DNA of 21,002 nucleotides from positions 1-21,002 of IMG/VR virus record IMGVR_UViG_3300025840_000323; one strand, written 5' to 3'. Position 1 is the first letter of the stretch, and each line of letters opens with the position of its first letter. The stretch comes from a virus. Under the pieces are notes generated by a model, which was given only the letters and a program-made list of their open reading frames with translations, was not told the origin of the DNA and did not search any database. Of this stretch, positions 1-6,951 are shown piece by piece. The translations under genes were made by a program, and so were the position numbers.

Positions 1-248
1 AAGAATTAAAGAAAGTCAAGGGCGATTTACAAACTGCTCAACGTGAAGAAGTTCACGCTAAGAAACGACTAGAAGTAGAAAAATTCAGTGGAGAGTTAGA
101 TAAAGTATCTAACAGAGCTGATATGGCAACTACGCTTTATAAAGCAAGGTTGAACGATGCAAAACAACAGTTGATGAACTCTTCTCCTGGTGAAATGGAT
201 ATCATGGAAAATGATATATTTGAACCACAAGAGGTAGAAGAGAGTTAA
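1..248 (+). CDS. C-terminal end of a coiled-coil phage protein (5' truncated; possibly portal)
   Basis: An open frame enters from the left edge (first full codon at position 3) and stops with TAA at 246-248, giving 81 visible residues. The stretch is almost entirely charged and helical, with many Lys/Glu/Gln, and ends in an acidic tail, NDIFEPQEVEES. The next genes are a scaffold and the major capsid protein. In tailed phages the gene just upstream of these is commonly the portal, whose C-terminus is often a helical, charged extension. That is an inference from position only, because no portal core domain is visible. A protease or another head protein would fit equally well. The stop lies 13 bases before the next start and the next gene's Shine-Dalgarno sits in the gap. 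Confidence 0.6.
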   Translation, partial: ELKKVKGDLQTAQREEVHAKKRLEVEKFSGELDKVSNRADMATTLYKARLNDAKQQLMNSSPGEMDIMENDIFEPQEVEES

Positions 249-261
249 CATAGGAGATAAA

Positions 262-1131
262 ATGGAAGAAAATATAATGGACACAGTAAATGAGCAAGGA
301 GCAGAAGGCGTAACGACTGAGCCAACTGCTACTTCAGATGACATTTTTAACGAAATATTTGGACAAGCACAAGAACAGGTTGCTCCTGTCGGCCAAGAAG
401 TAGTTGAAGGTGAACCAACTGATACTCAAGTTACTATGGAACCAAAGAACGACCCTGACCAGTTTCAATACTGGCAAAGTCAAGCTGATAAGAGACAAGC
501 AGAAGTAGATATGTTGAAATCACAAATGGCAGATGTTATGTCAAGAGTGAGTCAACCTGCACCTGCTGCTCCAGTGGAGAAGGAAACAGTATTAGAAAAA
601 CCTGTTAAACCAACAAAACCAGCTGACTTCGACCGTTCTGAAGCTTTGACTGACCCTGATAGTGCATCAGCAAAGTACTTAGCAAAGCAAGAATCTTATT
701 TGGAAGCTATGTCAGATTATGTAGCAAGTTCAAATGAAAGAGTCATGCAAACGATGACAAAGGCACAACAAGAACAAGAAGCAATAGCTAGGGACCAAAA
801 GGTTATGCGAGACTTACAGTCTAAGTATAACTATACTCCTGAGCAAGCTAATGATTTTGTAGCTCAGATGTCATCACCAGATTCATTATCGTTAGATAAT
901 TTGGTGCAACTTCACCAACTGAGAATGAACACAGGTTCACAACAGGTTACACAGATAACCCCACAAGCTCAACAGAAAGCTGCAGTGATGAATCAACGTA
1001 ATGAAAAACTAAGTATACCTAAACCTATCGGAGTACAGCCAGGAGCTAGTGACCAGTCGCCAACTAAAAACGTAGAAGATAAGATGATGGATGCGATGAT
1101 TAGTAACTTTAACAAGCGTAATCCATTCTAA
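262..1131 (+). CDS. Putative capsid scaffolding protein
   Basis: A 289-residue protein that is acidic at its N-terminus, strongly enriched in Gln, Glu, Ala and Lys, and predicted to be mostly helical. Coiled coil is likely around residues 65-95 and 135-190. It has a short basic C-terminus, NFNKRNPF. Scaffolds typically combine a long helical body with a basic C-terminal end that docks on the capsid protein and are encoded directly before it, as here. No protease motif was noticed. The motif DPDQFQYWQSQADK near residues 65-78 resembles that of marine phage scaffold proteins from memory; no search was made. The start at 262 is supported by AGGAGA a few bases upstream (TAGGAGATAAAATG). An alternative ATG at 277 lacks this spacing. 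The role is inferred from composition and position. Confidence 0.75.
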   Translation: MEENIMDTVNEQGAEGVTTEPTATSDDIFNEIFGQAQEQVAPVGQEVVEGEPTDTQVTMEPKNDPDQFQYWQSQADKRQAEVDMLKSQMADVMSRVSQPAPAAPVEKETVLEKPVKPTKPADFDRSEALTDPDSASAKYLAKQESYLEAMSDYVASSNERVMQTMTKAQQEQEAIARDQKVMRDLQSKYNYTPEQANDFVAQMSSPDSLSLDNLVQLHQLRMNTGSQQVTQITPQAQQKAAVMNQRNEKLSIPKPIGVQPGASDQSPTKNVEDKMMDAMISNFNKRNPF

Positions 1132-1148
1132 TTTAAGGAGAAGGCAAA

Positions 1149-2579
1149 ATGGCACAAGACGCAAACGGAATATTCTCACCTAGCATTGGTGTTACACCTC
1201 AAGGTGTTTCTATCAATGATAGTAGACGAATATTTAACTTCGGCGAGAGAGTCGCTGAATTAAACCCAGCTGCTTCACCTTTCTTCGCATATTTATCAAA
1301 AGTAGCTAAGAAACCTACAGATGACCCTGTATTTAAATTCTTAGAAAAAAGACATCAATGGCAAAGAAGAAACTTCTTTGTTAAAGCAGCAGATACTTTA
1401 ACTGCTGACGCTACATGGGCAGCTTCAGAGTTTAATCTAAGCTCATTTGAAGTTGATGTTGATTACGATATTTATGGAAGAAAAGTAAGTGGCGGAGAAT
1501 ACAAAGCTGAATTTTTACAAGTAGGACAAATGATTGCTATGGAAGCAACAGCTACTTTATCAAGTACAGCATCACCAGTAATTGCATATTACAGAATTAC
1601 AGGTGTAACACAAAACTCAACAGATACATCTATTAATGCAGAATATGTTAAAGCTGTGAAAACAGGTGTAGAAAATGGTGAGATATCAACTTATGCTAAC
1701 ACAGACACTTTGGTATTTGCAGACAATGCAAATGGACAAGTAATTGGTTCAGCATACTTAGAAGGCGATACAGCACCAGTGGGTGGTTGGAGAGATGAAT
1801 TCTTCTCAAGAGAAGGATATGCTCAAATCTTCAAAACTGTTGTACCTCTATTTTCTGGTACTTCTTTAGCTACACGCTACAGAGGTGACGCTAACGAATA
1901 CATGAGAGTATATCAAGAAAAACTTATGGAACATAAGATGGACATTGAGAATGCTTTACTATTCGGTTATGGTGTAACTGATGAAAGTTCAACAGACGCT
2001 GCACGTAAAACTTGGGGTATCTTACCATACACCGAAATTTACGGTAGAGTAAAAACATTTACTTATGCTTCATCAGGATATGATGACTTCGTAGATGCTA
2101 TGTCAGATATTTTTGATGCAGAATCTGGTGCAGGTGGCAGTAAAATGGTACTTGCTTCACGTTCTATCATGAACTGGCTTAACAAATTAGGTGGTAGTTC
2201 TTTCTTAGGAAATACTATGAGTGCAGGCGTTGGAGTAGCAGCAGCTGGTGTACCAACATCATCACCATATGGTGTTTCTATTGATAAAGGACAATCACTG
2301 TTTAATGGTGTTAACGTAACACAAGTAGATACTTTATATGGTACTCTTAACTTTGTTATGGAACCACTATTAAGAGGTCCTTGGGCAAACCACGCTATCG
2401 TTGTTGACTTAAACAACGTAGCTTACAGACCACTAGCTGGTAATGGTGAGTCTAGAGATACTCAAATTATTACTAACATTCAAAACAACGATGTTGACGG
2501 CAGAAGAGACATGATTCTTACAGAAGCAGGTCTTGAAATTCAACTACCTGAAACACACGCTATTTTGAAATTTAGCTAA
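1149..2579 (+). CDS. Major capsid protein (HK97-fold, SU10/DUF5309-like)
   Basis: A 476-residue protein between the scaffold and a strong terminator, the usual place and size for a major capsid protein. The N-terminal region has the pattern NPAASPFFAYLSKV (residues 39-52), followed by an aromatic/basic segment (FLEKRHQWQRRNFF, 64-77). The mid-protein helix YQEKLMEHKMDIENALLFG (255-273) resembles the helical segment of SU10/DUF5309-type capsid proteins. Residues about 140-210 are beta-rich and Thr/Asn-rich and may form an inserted surface domain. The start has a good Shine-Dalgarno (AAGGAGAAGG). By eye the gene uses more C-ending codons (TTC, AAC, GAC) than the fibre genes, as expected for a highly expressed virion protein. 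The assignment to a named capsid family is from pattern recall. Confidence 0.88.
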   Translation: MAQDANGIFSPSIGVTPQGVSINDSRRIFNFGERVAELNPAASPFFAYLSKVAKKPTDDPVFKFLEKRHQWQRRNFFVKAADTLTADATWAASEFNLSSFEVDVDYDIYGRKVSGGEYKAEFLQVGQMIAMEATATLSSTASPVIAYYRITGVTQNSTDTSINAEYVKAVKTGVENGEISTYANTDTLVFADNANGQVIGSAYLEGDTAPVGGWRDEFFSREGYAQIFKTVVPLFSGTSLATRYRGDANEYMRVYQEKLMEHKMDIENALLFGYGVTDESSTDAARKTWGILPYTEIYGRVKTFTYASSGYDDFVDAMSDIFDAESGAGGSKMVLASRSIMNWLNKLGGSSFLGNTMSAGVGVAAAGVPTSSPYGVSIDKGQSLFNGVNVTQVDTLYGTLNFVMEPLLRGPWANHAIVVDLNNVAYRPLAGNGESRDTQIITNIQNNDVDGRRDMILTEAGLEIQLPETHAILKFS

Positions 2580-2590
2580 TAGTTGAATAC

Positions 2591-2624
2591 GGGGGAGTTG
2601 CAATATACTCCCCCAAAAAATTTT
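2591..2624 (+). terminator. Rho-independent terminator after the capsid gene
   Basis: A perfect 8-bp inverted repeat, GGGGGAGT (2591-2598) and ACTCCCCC (2607-2614), with an 8-base loop is followed by A6 and T4. It lies between the capsid stop and the Shine-Dalgarno of the next gene. Such an element lets capsid mRNA accumulate above downstream mRNA. The T run is displaced by six A residues, so termination may be partial, which would suit read-through into the rest of the operon. It is the only hairpin with terminator character that I found in the window. Confidence 0.82.
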
Positions 2625-2635
2625 AAAGGAGAAAA

Positions 2636-3949
2636 ATGAGTTTTCAAACAGATATAGAAGCAATAACAGGAAGTATTAGTTCTTATACTACAGAAGCTAA
2701 TAGTTATTTAGTAGAAGGTGTAAAGTTTATTACTAAGTATGTAATGAATAATATGGATATTGAACCTAGATTAACACAAAGTTCTTCTAAAGACAATTCT
2801 ACTCCTACACATTCTATGACAGATGTATTAAAGGTGTGTAGTGTTACTAGAAATGATGGTACAAGAAACAGAGAATGTTCTGAAATAAATTCTGCTGACA
2901 GAGATAACTATGCTGATATTAATAGTATTTATTATACTAGCAAGTTTGACCCAGTGTATTACATATTAGACAATACGTTAAATATTTTACCTACACCTAC
3001 TGCTAGTGAAACTGCAAGTGTTGTACATATAACACCAGATAATTCTGTTTCAGTTAGTGAATCTACTATATCTAACTTTCCAACAGAATTAAATAGAGGA
3101 GTAGTATTGTATGCTTCACAACAAATGTTAAGAAAATTTTTAAATGTACGTAATACTACCTTAACTAATCTAAGTACTGGGTTAGATGATATAGACCCGC
3201 CTACTGGTGCTGATTTATTAACCGCAGTTAGCTATAGTGGACCAGGAAATGATGATGTTGGTGGTGGAGCAAGTGCTGGTACAGTTACAAATAGTACTGC
3301 TGTTACTGCTACAGGAAAAATATCTTTAGGTAGTGCACCTGCATACGATGGCACTATATCATCTTCTGTAGACTATACTACAGCTACTATTGGTGTTGAT
3401 GCATTACTTACTTTAGAAGATGTAGAAATGGCTTCTATAGCATTAAATAAAGCTCAACAACAATTATCTGATTTTCAAACAGATATACAAAATGAATTAA
3501 ATGAATTTAATGAAGCTAATACGGCATATCAGGCAAACATACAAGCAGAGTTAGATAAAGCACAAAGAGATTTACAAGCTAATATAGCAGATGCACAAAA
3601 TGATTTAGCAGCAGCTAGAGAAACTGCACAACTTGCAACAAATGTTTCTATACAGAATCAAGCAGAAAAATCACAACGTTTGATACAGAATGCTATAAAC
3701 ACAATGCAAGCTATTGTAGCAGACAATCAAGACAACTTAGCTAAGTATTCTGCAGATTTAAATAAATATCAAGCTCAAGTAAATGAAGCAGTACAGGAAT
3801 ACCAGTTATCATTTCAAGAAGTGGTACAAGATTATAACTGGCTTGCACAACAATATCAGATAGTATCACAAGATTTAGTTACATTTTTACAACCATATAT
3901 ACCGATAGGAGTGCCAAATGAAGTTGCAGCAGATGATAGAGCAAGTTAA
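2636..3949 (+). CDS. Connector-like virion protein with long C-terminal coiled coil
   Basis: A 437-residue protein directly after the capsid terminator, started by AAAGGAGAAAAATG. The N-terminal 180 residues mix helical and short beta segments and include FPTELNRGVVLYASQQML, a helical pattern reminiscent of connector or adaptor proteins. Residues about 190-255 are a Gly/Ser/Thr-rich linker. Residues about 263-418 are one long helical, Gln/Asn/Ala-rich segment with coiled-coil character, unusual for a head-completion protein. The 3' end overlaps the next gene by 32 bases. Position suggests a head-tail junction component, but no family is recognised with certainty. A head fibre or a trimeric stalk carried on the connector is an alternative. 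Confidence 0.6.
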   Translation: MSFQTDIEAITGSISSYTTEANSYLVEGVKFITKYVMNNMDIEPRLTQSSSKDNSTPTHSMTDVLKVCSVTRNDGTRNRECSEINSADRDNYADINSIYYTSKFDPVYYILDNTLNILPTPTASETASVVHITPDNSVSVSESTISNFPTELNRGVVLYASQQMLRKFLNVRNTTLTNLSTGLDDIDPPTGADLLTAVSYSGPGNDDVGGGASAGTVTNSTAVTATGKISLGSAPAYDGTISSSVDYTTATIGVDALLTLEDVEMASIALNKAQQQLSDFQTDIQNELNEFNEANTAYQANIQAELDKAQRDLQANIADAQNDLAAARETAQLATNVSIQNQAEKSQRLIQNAINTMQAIVADNQDNLAKYSADLNKYQAQVNEAVQEYQLSFQEVVQDYNWLAQQYQIVSQDLVTFLQPYIPIGVPNEVAADDRAS

Positions 3950-4202
3950 AAAACATCATCCAGAATTAAGCAGTAATGAAATTATTTTGATGTTAAATGA
4001 AGCACAAGATGAATTTAGTGCTAGAACTTTGGTATTAGAAGAAGCTACGCAATTTACTACAGTAGCAAACCAACGTTATTATGGATTAAAAGATAGTATA
4101 CTAGAAATAAAGTCAGTGGACTTAACAGATGATTCAGGTAATGCTACAACAATTAAACGTCTACAAGGTAGACCTAAATATAGGGATTTAGATAATGTCT
4201 AA
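3918..4202 (+). CDS. Head-tail adaptor, N-terminal half (apparently split gene)
   Basis: A 94-residue protein. The helical N-terminus (KLQQMIEQVKKHHPELS, then ILMLNEAQDEFS) is followed by a beta-type segment, TTVANQRYYGL ... ILEIKSVDL, ending GRPKYRDLDNV. In many podophage-like genomes this helix-then-strand pattern is the first half of a single adaptor or tail-completion protein of about 200-230 residues. Here the frame stops at 4200-4202, and a frame carrying the expected second half opens at 4195. The start is set by GATAGGAG upstream, inside the previous gene, giving a 32-base overlap. It may be a naturally split gene, a programmed frameshift or an assembly error. The adaptor role is an inference from pattern recall and position. 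Confidence 0.65.
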   Translation: MKLQQMIEQVKKHHPELSSNEIILMLNEAQDEFSARTLVLEEATQFTTVANQRYYGLKDSILEIKSVDLTDDSGNATTIKRLQGRPKYRDLDNV

Positions 4203-4608
4203 TAATTATTCAAGAGTATATAATCGTTCTGTAAAAGAAAACGTATATTGGATTGAAAGAGATTCAATAGGATTAGCAGTATATGACCCGCTAGCAAGTG
4301 AGATAAATAGATTTGCAAGCTTAGATTCTGCAAAAACAGTAACATTGTTTTACTATAAAAAAGCTGACCATTTTAATACATTAGATAAAGCAGCTAGTGA
4401 AATGGATGAAACTAGTGAATTACCAGAACAATTTCATCAATACTTAGTAGATAGAGTTATACAAAAAGGGTATGAGTTTAAACCAGAGATGATTCAGATG
4501 GCTCCATACTTTGAAAGAAAATTTGAAAAAGGAATTAAAGAAGGTAAGATGTATGCTAATAGAGGGCGTATATCTGGAATGAGACAAGTAAGACAAACGA
4601 GTTATTAA
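4195..4608 (+). CDS. Head-tail adaptor, C-terminal half (apparently split gene)
   Basis: A 137-residue protein whose ATG lies 8 bases inside the previous gene (ATGTCTAA overlap), in the +1 frame relative to it. The sequence runs YWIERDSIGLAVYDP, a Ser-rich stretch, VTLFYYKKADHF, then LPEQFHQYLVDRVIQKGYE and a helical, basic C-terminus. The LPEQFHxYLVxRV helix is what I expect in the second half of podophage-type adaptor proteins that follow the portal ring. A weak TAGGGA precedes the ATG, so it may be re-initiated after the upstream stop. Joined with the upstream ORF it would give about 230 residues. It ends in a TAATG overlap with the next gene. Confidence 0.65.
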   Translation: MSNNYSRVYNRSVKENVYWIERDSIGLAVYDPLASEINRFASLDSAKTVTLFYYKKADHFNTLDKAASEMDETSELPEQFHQYLVDRVIQKGYEFKPEMIQMAPYFERKFEKGIKEGKMYANRGRISGMRQVRQTSY

Positions 4609-4907
4609 TGGCTAATAATTGGAAAGATGGAACATTTGGTTTACAGTTATTTGACAATGTAAATGGATATTTTGACGATTTAAATGATTCGTTTAACGAT
4701 GATATAGAGTCAGTATTTACAGATAAAGAGTCATTGTTGACAACAACATTTACAGATAAGTCTACATTATTTACAACGACATACACAGATAAACCTTCTT
4801 TAAGTAATGTTGTGTATACTGATAAACCAACATTAAAAAATACAACATATATAGACAAACCAAGTCTGAATAACGAGACTTATGACGATAAGGGGATTAA
4901 TGCATAA
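4608..4907 (+). CDS. Small protein with six exact-period 11-residue repeats
   Basis: A 99-residue protein. Residues 1-34 are Asn/Asp-rich and aromatic. From about residue 35 it is a tandem array of an 11-residue unit with consensus TTYTDKPSLxN. The Asp-Lys pair falls at residues 39, 50, 61, 72, 83 and 94, a perfect period of 11. The repeat is Thr/Tyr/Pro-rich and looks like beta or extended structure rather than coiled coil. It lies between the adaptor and fibre genes and starts in a TAATG overlap without a strong Shine-Dalgarno, so translation is probably coupled. A connecting rod or fibre-attachment role is plausible from position, but the function is unknown. Confidence 0.7.
   Translation: MANNWKDGTFGLQLFDNVNGYFDDLNDSFNDDIESVFTDKESLLTTTFTDKSTLFTTTYTDKPSLSNVVYTDKPTLKNTTYIDKPSLNNETYDDKGINA
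4710..4892 (+). repeat. Degenerate 33-base coding tandem repeat
   Basis: About five and a half units of 33 bases encode the 11-residue repeat of the surrounding gene. The core of each unit is an ACAGATAAA-like stretch (Thr-Asp-Lys), with third-position differences between units. The amino-acid period is exact although the DNA has diverged, which points to selection on repeat length. Copy number could vary by slippage or unequal recombination. Confidence 0.75.
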
Positions 4908-6232
4908 TGGGTGGAAGTTTAACAAAACCAAATAGAATTAAAGATGTATATAAAAAAATAGTCTTTTATGATGATAACAAGTTTAAGGTAGATAACGGTT
5001 CTTCTGATGTAGTAATTACATCTGCAGAAAATTTTTCTGGCGACACAGAGCAAACATTAGTTAATAAAACAATTGACGCTGATAATAACACTATTTCTAA
5101 CTTAGAAGTAGATAATTTAAAATCAGGTGTATTAGATACAGATTTAAGTTTGGTAGCTAGTACCGATACAACATTGCCTAGTGCTAAGGCAGTTAAAACT
5201 TATGTTGATGCATTAATAACAGCACAAGATTTAGACTTTCAAGCAGACACGGGTGGTGCATTATCTATTGACTTAGATAGTGAGTCATTATTAGTATCTG
5301 GAGGAACTGGAATTGACACTTCTGGCTCAGGAAATACAATTACGGTTGCCGTTGATAATACAATTGCAACAAAGACTTATGTAGATAGTCAAGTAACTGC
5401 ACAAGATTTAGATTTTCAAGCAGATACAGGTGGAACATTAAGTATTGACCTCGACTCAGAGAGCTTTAGAATTGCTGGAGGGACTGGTATTGATACTAGT
5501 GGAGCTACTAACACTTTAACAGTTGCAATAGACTCTACAGTTGCTACACTTACAGGTACACAGACTCTAACAAACAAAACAATAGATGTTGATAATAATA
5601 CTCTATCTAACATAGAAGTTGATAACTTAAAATCAGGTGTACTTGATACAGATTTAACAACTGTTGCAGCTACAGATACTACTCTTGCTTCTGCTAAAGC
5701 TATTAAAACTTATGTAGATGCACAAGTTACAGCACAAGATTTAGACTTTCAAGGAGATACAGGTGGAGTATTGTCAATAGACTTAGATAGTGAATCATTG
5801 ACAGTATCTGGAGGGACAGGAGTTTCAACATCTGGTAGTGGTAATACCATTACTGTAAATACAGTAGATAGTGAAATAGACCACGATAGTTTAAATAACT
5901 ATGATAGCGATGAACACGTAGCACATAGTTTTGTTACTTTAACAGCAGGTGCAGGACTAACTGGTGGTGGAGATATTACTACTAGTAGAGAATTTGCTGT
6001 AGGAGCTGGTACTGGTATTACAGTAAATGCAAATGATGTTGCTGTAGATACAAGCGTAATTGCTACAAGAAGTTATGTTGATGGACAAGTATCAACAGTA
6101 AATACTTTAGGAGAAATGACTGATGTGTCTTTAACGTCGTTAACAAATGGCGATTTATTGCAATATAATTCAAGTTCTTCAGAGTGGAACAATACAAACG
6201 AGATAGACGGGGGACCATTTACTGGTTCATAA
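4907..6232 (+). CDS. Fibre-like protein with internally duplicated modules
   Basis: A 441-residue beta-rich, Thr/Asp/Gly-rich protein. Residues 50-147 recur almost unchanged at 220-317, an exact offset of 170. The second part of that block (AQDLDFQxDTGG ... LSIDLDSES) occurs a third time at 165-206. After the repeats come the fibre-type motifs IDHDSLNNYDSDEH (324-337) and AGAGLTGGGDI (347-357), then a C-terminal NEIDGGPFTGS. Such repeats are common in trimeric phage fibres and adhesins. The N-terminus (about 1-45) is unlike the repeats and may attach the fibre to the tail. The start is a TAATG overlap with the repeat-protein gene and no strong Shine-Dalgarno is visible. The role as a fibre or fibre-connecting protein is inferred. 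Confidence 0.75.
   Translation: MGGSLTKPNRIKDVYKKIVFYDDNKFKVDNGSSDVVITSAENFSGDTEQTLVNKTIDADNNTISNLEVDNLKSGVLDTDLSLVASTDTTLPSAKAVKTYVDALITAQDLDFQADTGGALSIDLDSESLLVSGGTGIDTSGSGNTITVAVDNTIATKTYVDSQVTAQDLDFQADTGGTLSIDLDSESFRIAGGTGIDTSGATNTLTVAIDSTVATLTGTQTLTNKTIDVDNNTLSNIEVDNLKSGVLDTDLTTVAATDTTLASAKAIKTYVDAQVTAQDLDFQGDTGGVLSIDLDSESLTVSGGTGVSTSGSGNTITVNTVDSEIDHDSLNNYDSDEHVAHSFVTLTAGAGLTGGGDITTSREFAVGAGTGITVNANDVAVDTSVIATRSYVDGQVSTVNTLGEMTDVSLTSLTNGDLLQYNSSSSEWNNTNEIDGGPFTGS
5054..5857 (+). repeat. Intragenic module duplication (170-residue offset)
   Basis: Positions 5054-5347 (residues 50-147) and 5564-5857 (residues 220-317) encode near-identical blocks 510 bases apart. The QDLDFQ part is present once more at 5399-5524. 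DNA is conserved in short runs, for example TAAAATCAGGTGTA in both copies, while many third positions differ. This indicates an old duplication maintained at protein level rather than a recent one. Confidence 0.8.
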
Positions 6233-6246
6233 AATAGGAGAAAAAA

Positions 6247-6948
6247 ATGGCAAGTAATGTAATTAAAATGAAAAGAACTGCCTATAACGCATCAGGCGTA
6301 CCTCAGGCAAGTGAGGTACAATACGGTGAATGGGCATGGAGTAATAATGATAGTAAAATGTATTTTACAGCTGCGGATACTTCAGATGGTAGCGATAGAA
6401 TACTTTATATTAGAGATTTAATTCCTGATGCAGGTTCAGGTGGAAGTGGTTCTGCAAGAGGTAAAGCATCTTTTAATAATACTAATTTTACTGTTAGTAC
6501 TGGTTATGTACAGATAGCTACAAATGGTGTATTGTCTAGTAATATTTCAGCTAATGCAGTTGTAACAGATAAAATACAAGACAATGCAGTTACTGCAGAT
6601 AAAATTGTAGATAATATAGCATTACCTGGTAATTGTAGTGTAACAGGAGACTTTACTGTTGATGGAGATTTAACAGTAGATGGTACAGTAACTTCTGTAA
6701 ATAGTACTGAAGTAACAATAAATGATAAAAATATTGTATTAGCAAACAATTTAAGTGGAGACCCATTAACAACAAGTACTTATACAGGTTCTGGTATTAC
6801 TATTGGTACAAACGCTTCTGCACCAAAATTAACATGGAATACTGCTGCAAGTACAGATGCAGACTACTGGTTATTTAGTCACAAGACTAAAATTACTGGC
6901 GGTTTATATGAAACTGAAATTGACGGTGGCGACTTTACTGGAGCATAA
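6247..6948 (+). CDS. Short fibre protein with Mtd-like N-terminal domain
   Basis: A 233-residue protein. Residues about 4-58 (VIKMKRTAYNASGVPQASE ... YGEWAWSNNDSKMYF) match the pattern of the small N-terminal domain found on many tail fibres and on the major tropism determinant (Lys-Arg strand, YGE turn, GK-x-Y strand). The centre carries fibre repeats such as AVTADKIVDNIALPG and GDFTVDGDLTVDGTV. The C-terminus ends YETEIDGGDFTGA, nearly the same as the end of the preceding fibre protein. A strong Shine-Dalgarno (AATAGGAGAAAAAAATG) supports the start. Only 3 bases separate its stop from the giant fibre gene. It is probably a minor or connector fibre, and its partner is not known. Confidence 0.75.
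   Translation: MASNVIKMKRTAYNASGVPQASEVQYGEWAWSNNDSKMYFTAADTSDGSDRILYIRDLIPDAGSGGSGSARGKASFNNTNFTVSTGYVQIATNGVLSSNISANAVVTDKIQDNAVTADKIVDNIALPGNCSVTGDFTVDGDLTVDGTVTSVNSTEVTINDKNIVLANNLSGDPLTTSTYTGSGITIGTNASAPKLTWNTAASTDADYWLFSHKTKITGGLYETEIDGGDFTGA
6298..6319 (+). promoter_or_regulatory. Strong intragenic hairpin near the 5' end of a fibre gene
   Basis: GTACCTCA (6298-6305) and TGAGGTAC (6312-6319) form a perfect 8-bp stem with a GGCAAG loop, about 50 bases after the start codon at 6247. There is no T run behind it, so it is not a terminator. It could be an mRNA stability or processing element, or a chance structure within coding sequence. Confidence 0.4.
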
Positions 6949-6951
6949 TAG

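Noticed and set aside
96-344. Minus-strand open frames, such as 96-344, 2063-2416, 4556-4858, 9702-9983 and 12241-12552
   Set aside because: All lie opposite well-supported plus-strand genes, have low-complexity or hydrophobic shadow composition and lack Shine-Dalgarno sequences in an operon context.
3180-3212. GGGT ... ACCC pairing around 3180-3200 as a regulatory hairpin
   Set aside because: The stem is only four base pairs with a long AT-rich loop, so it is expected by chance.
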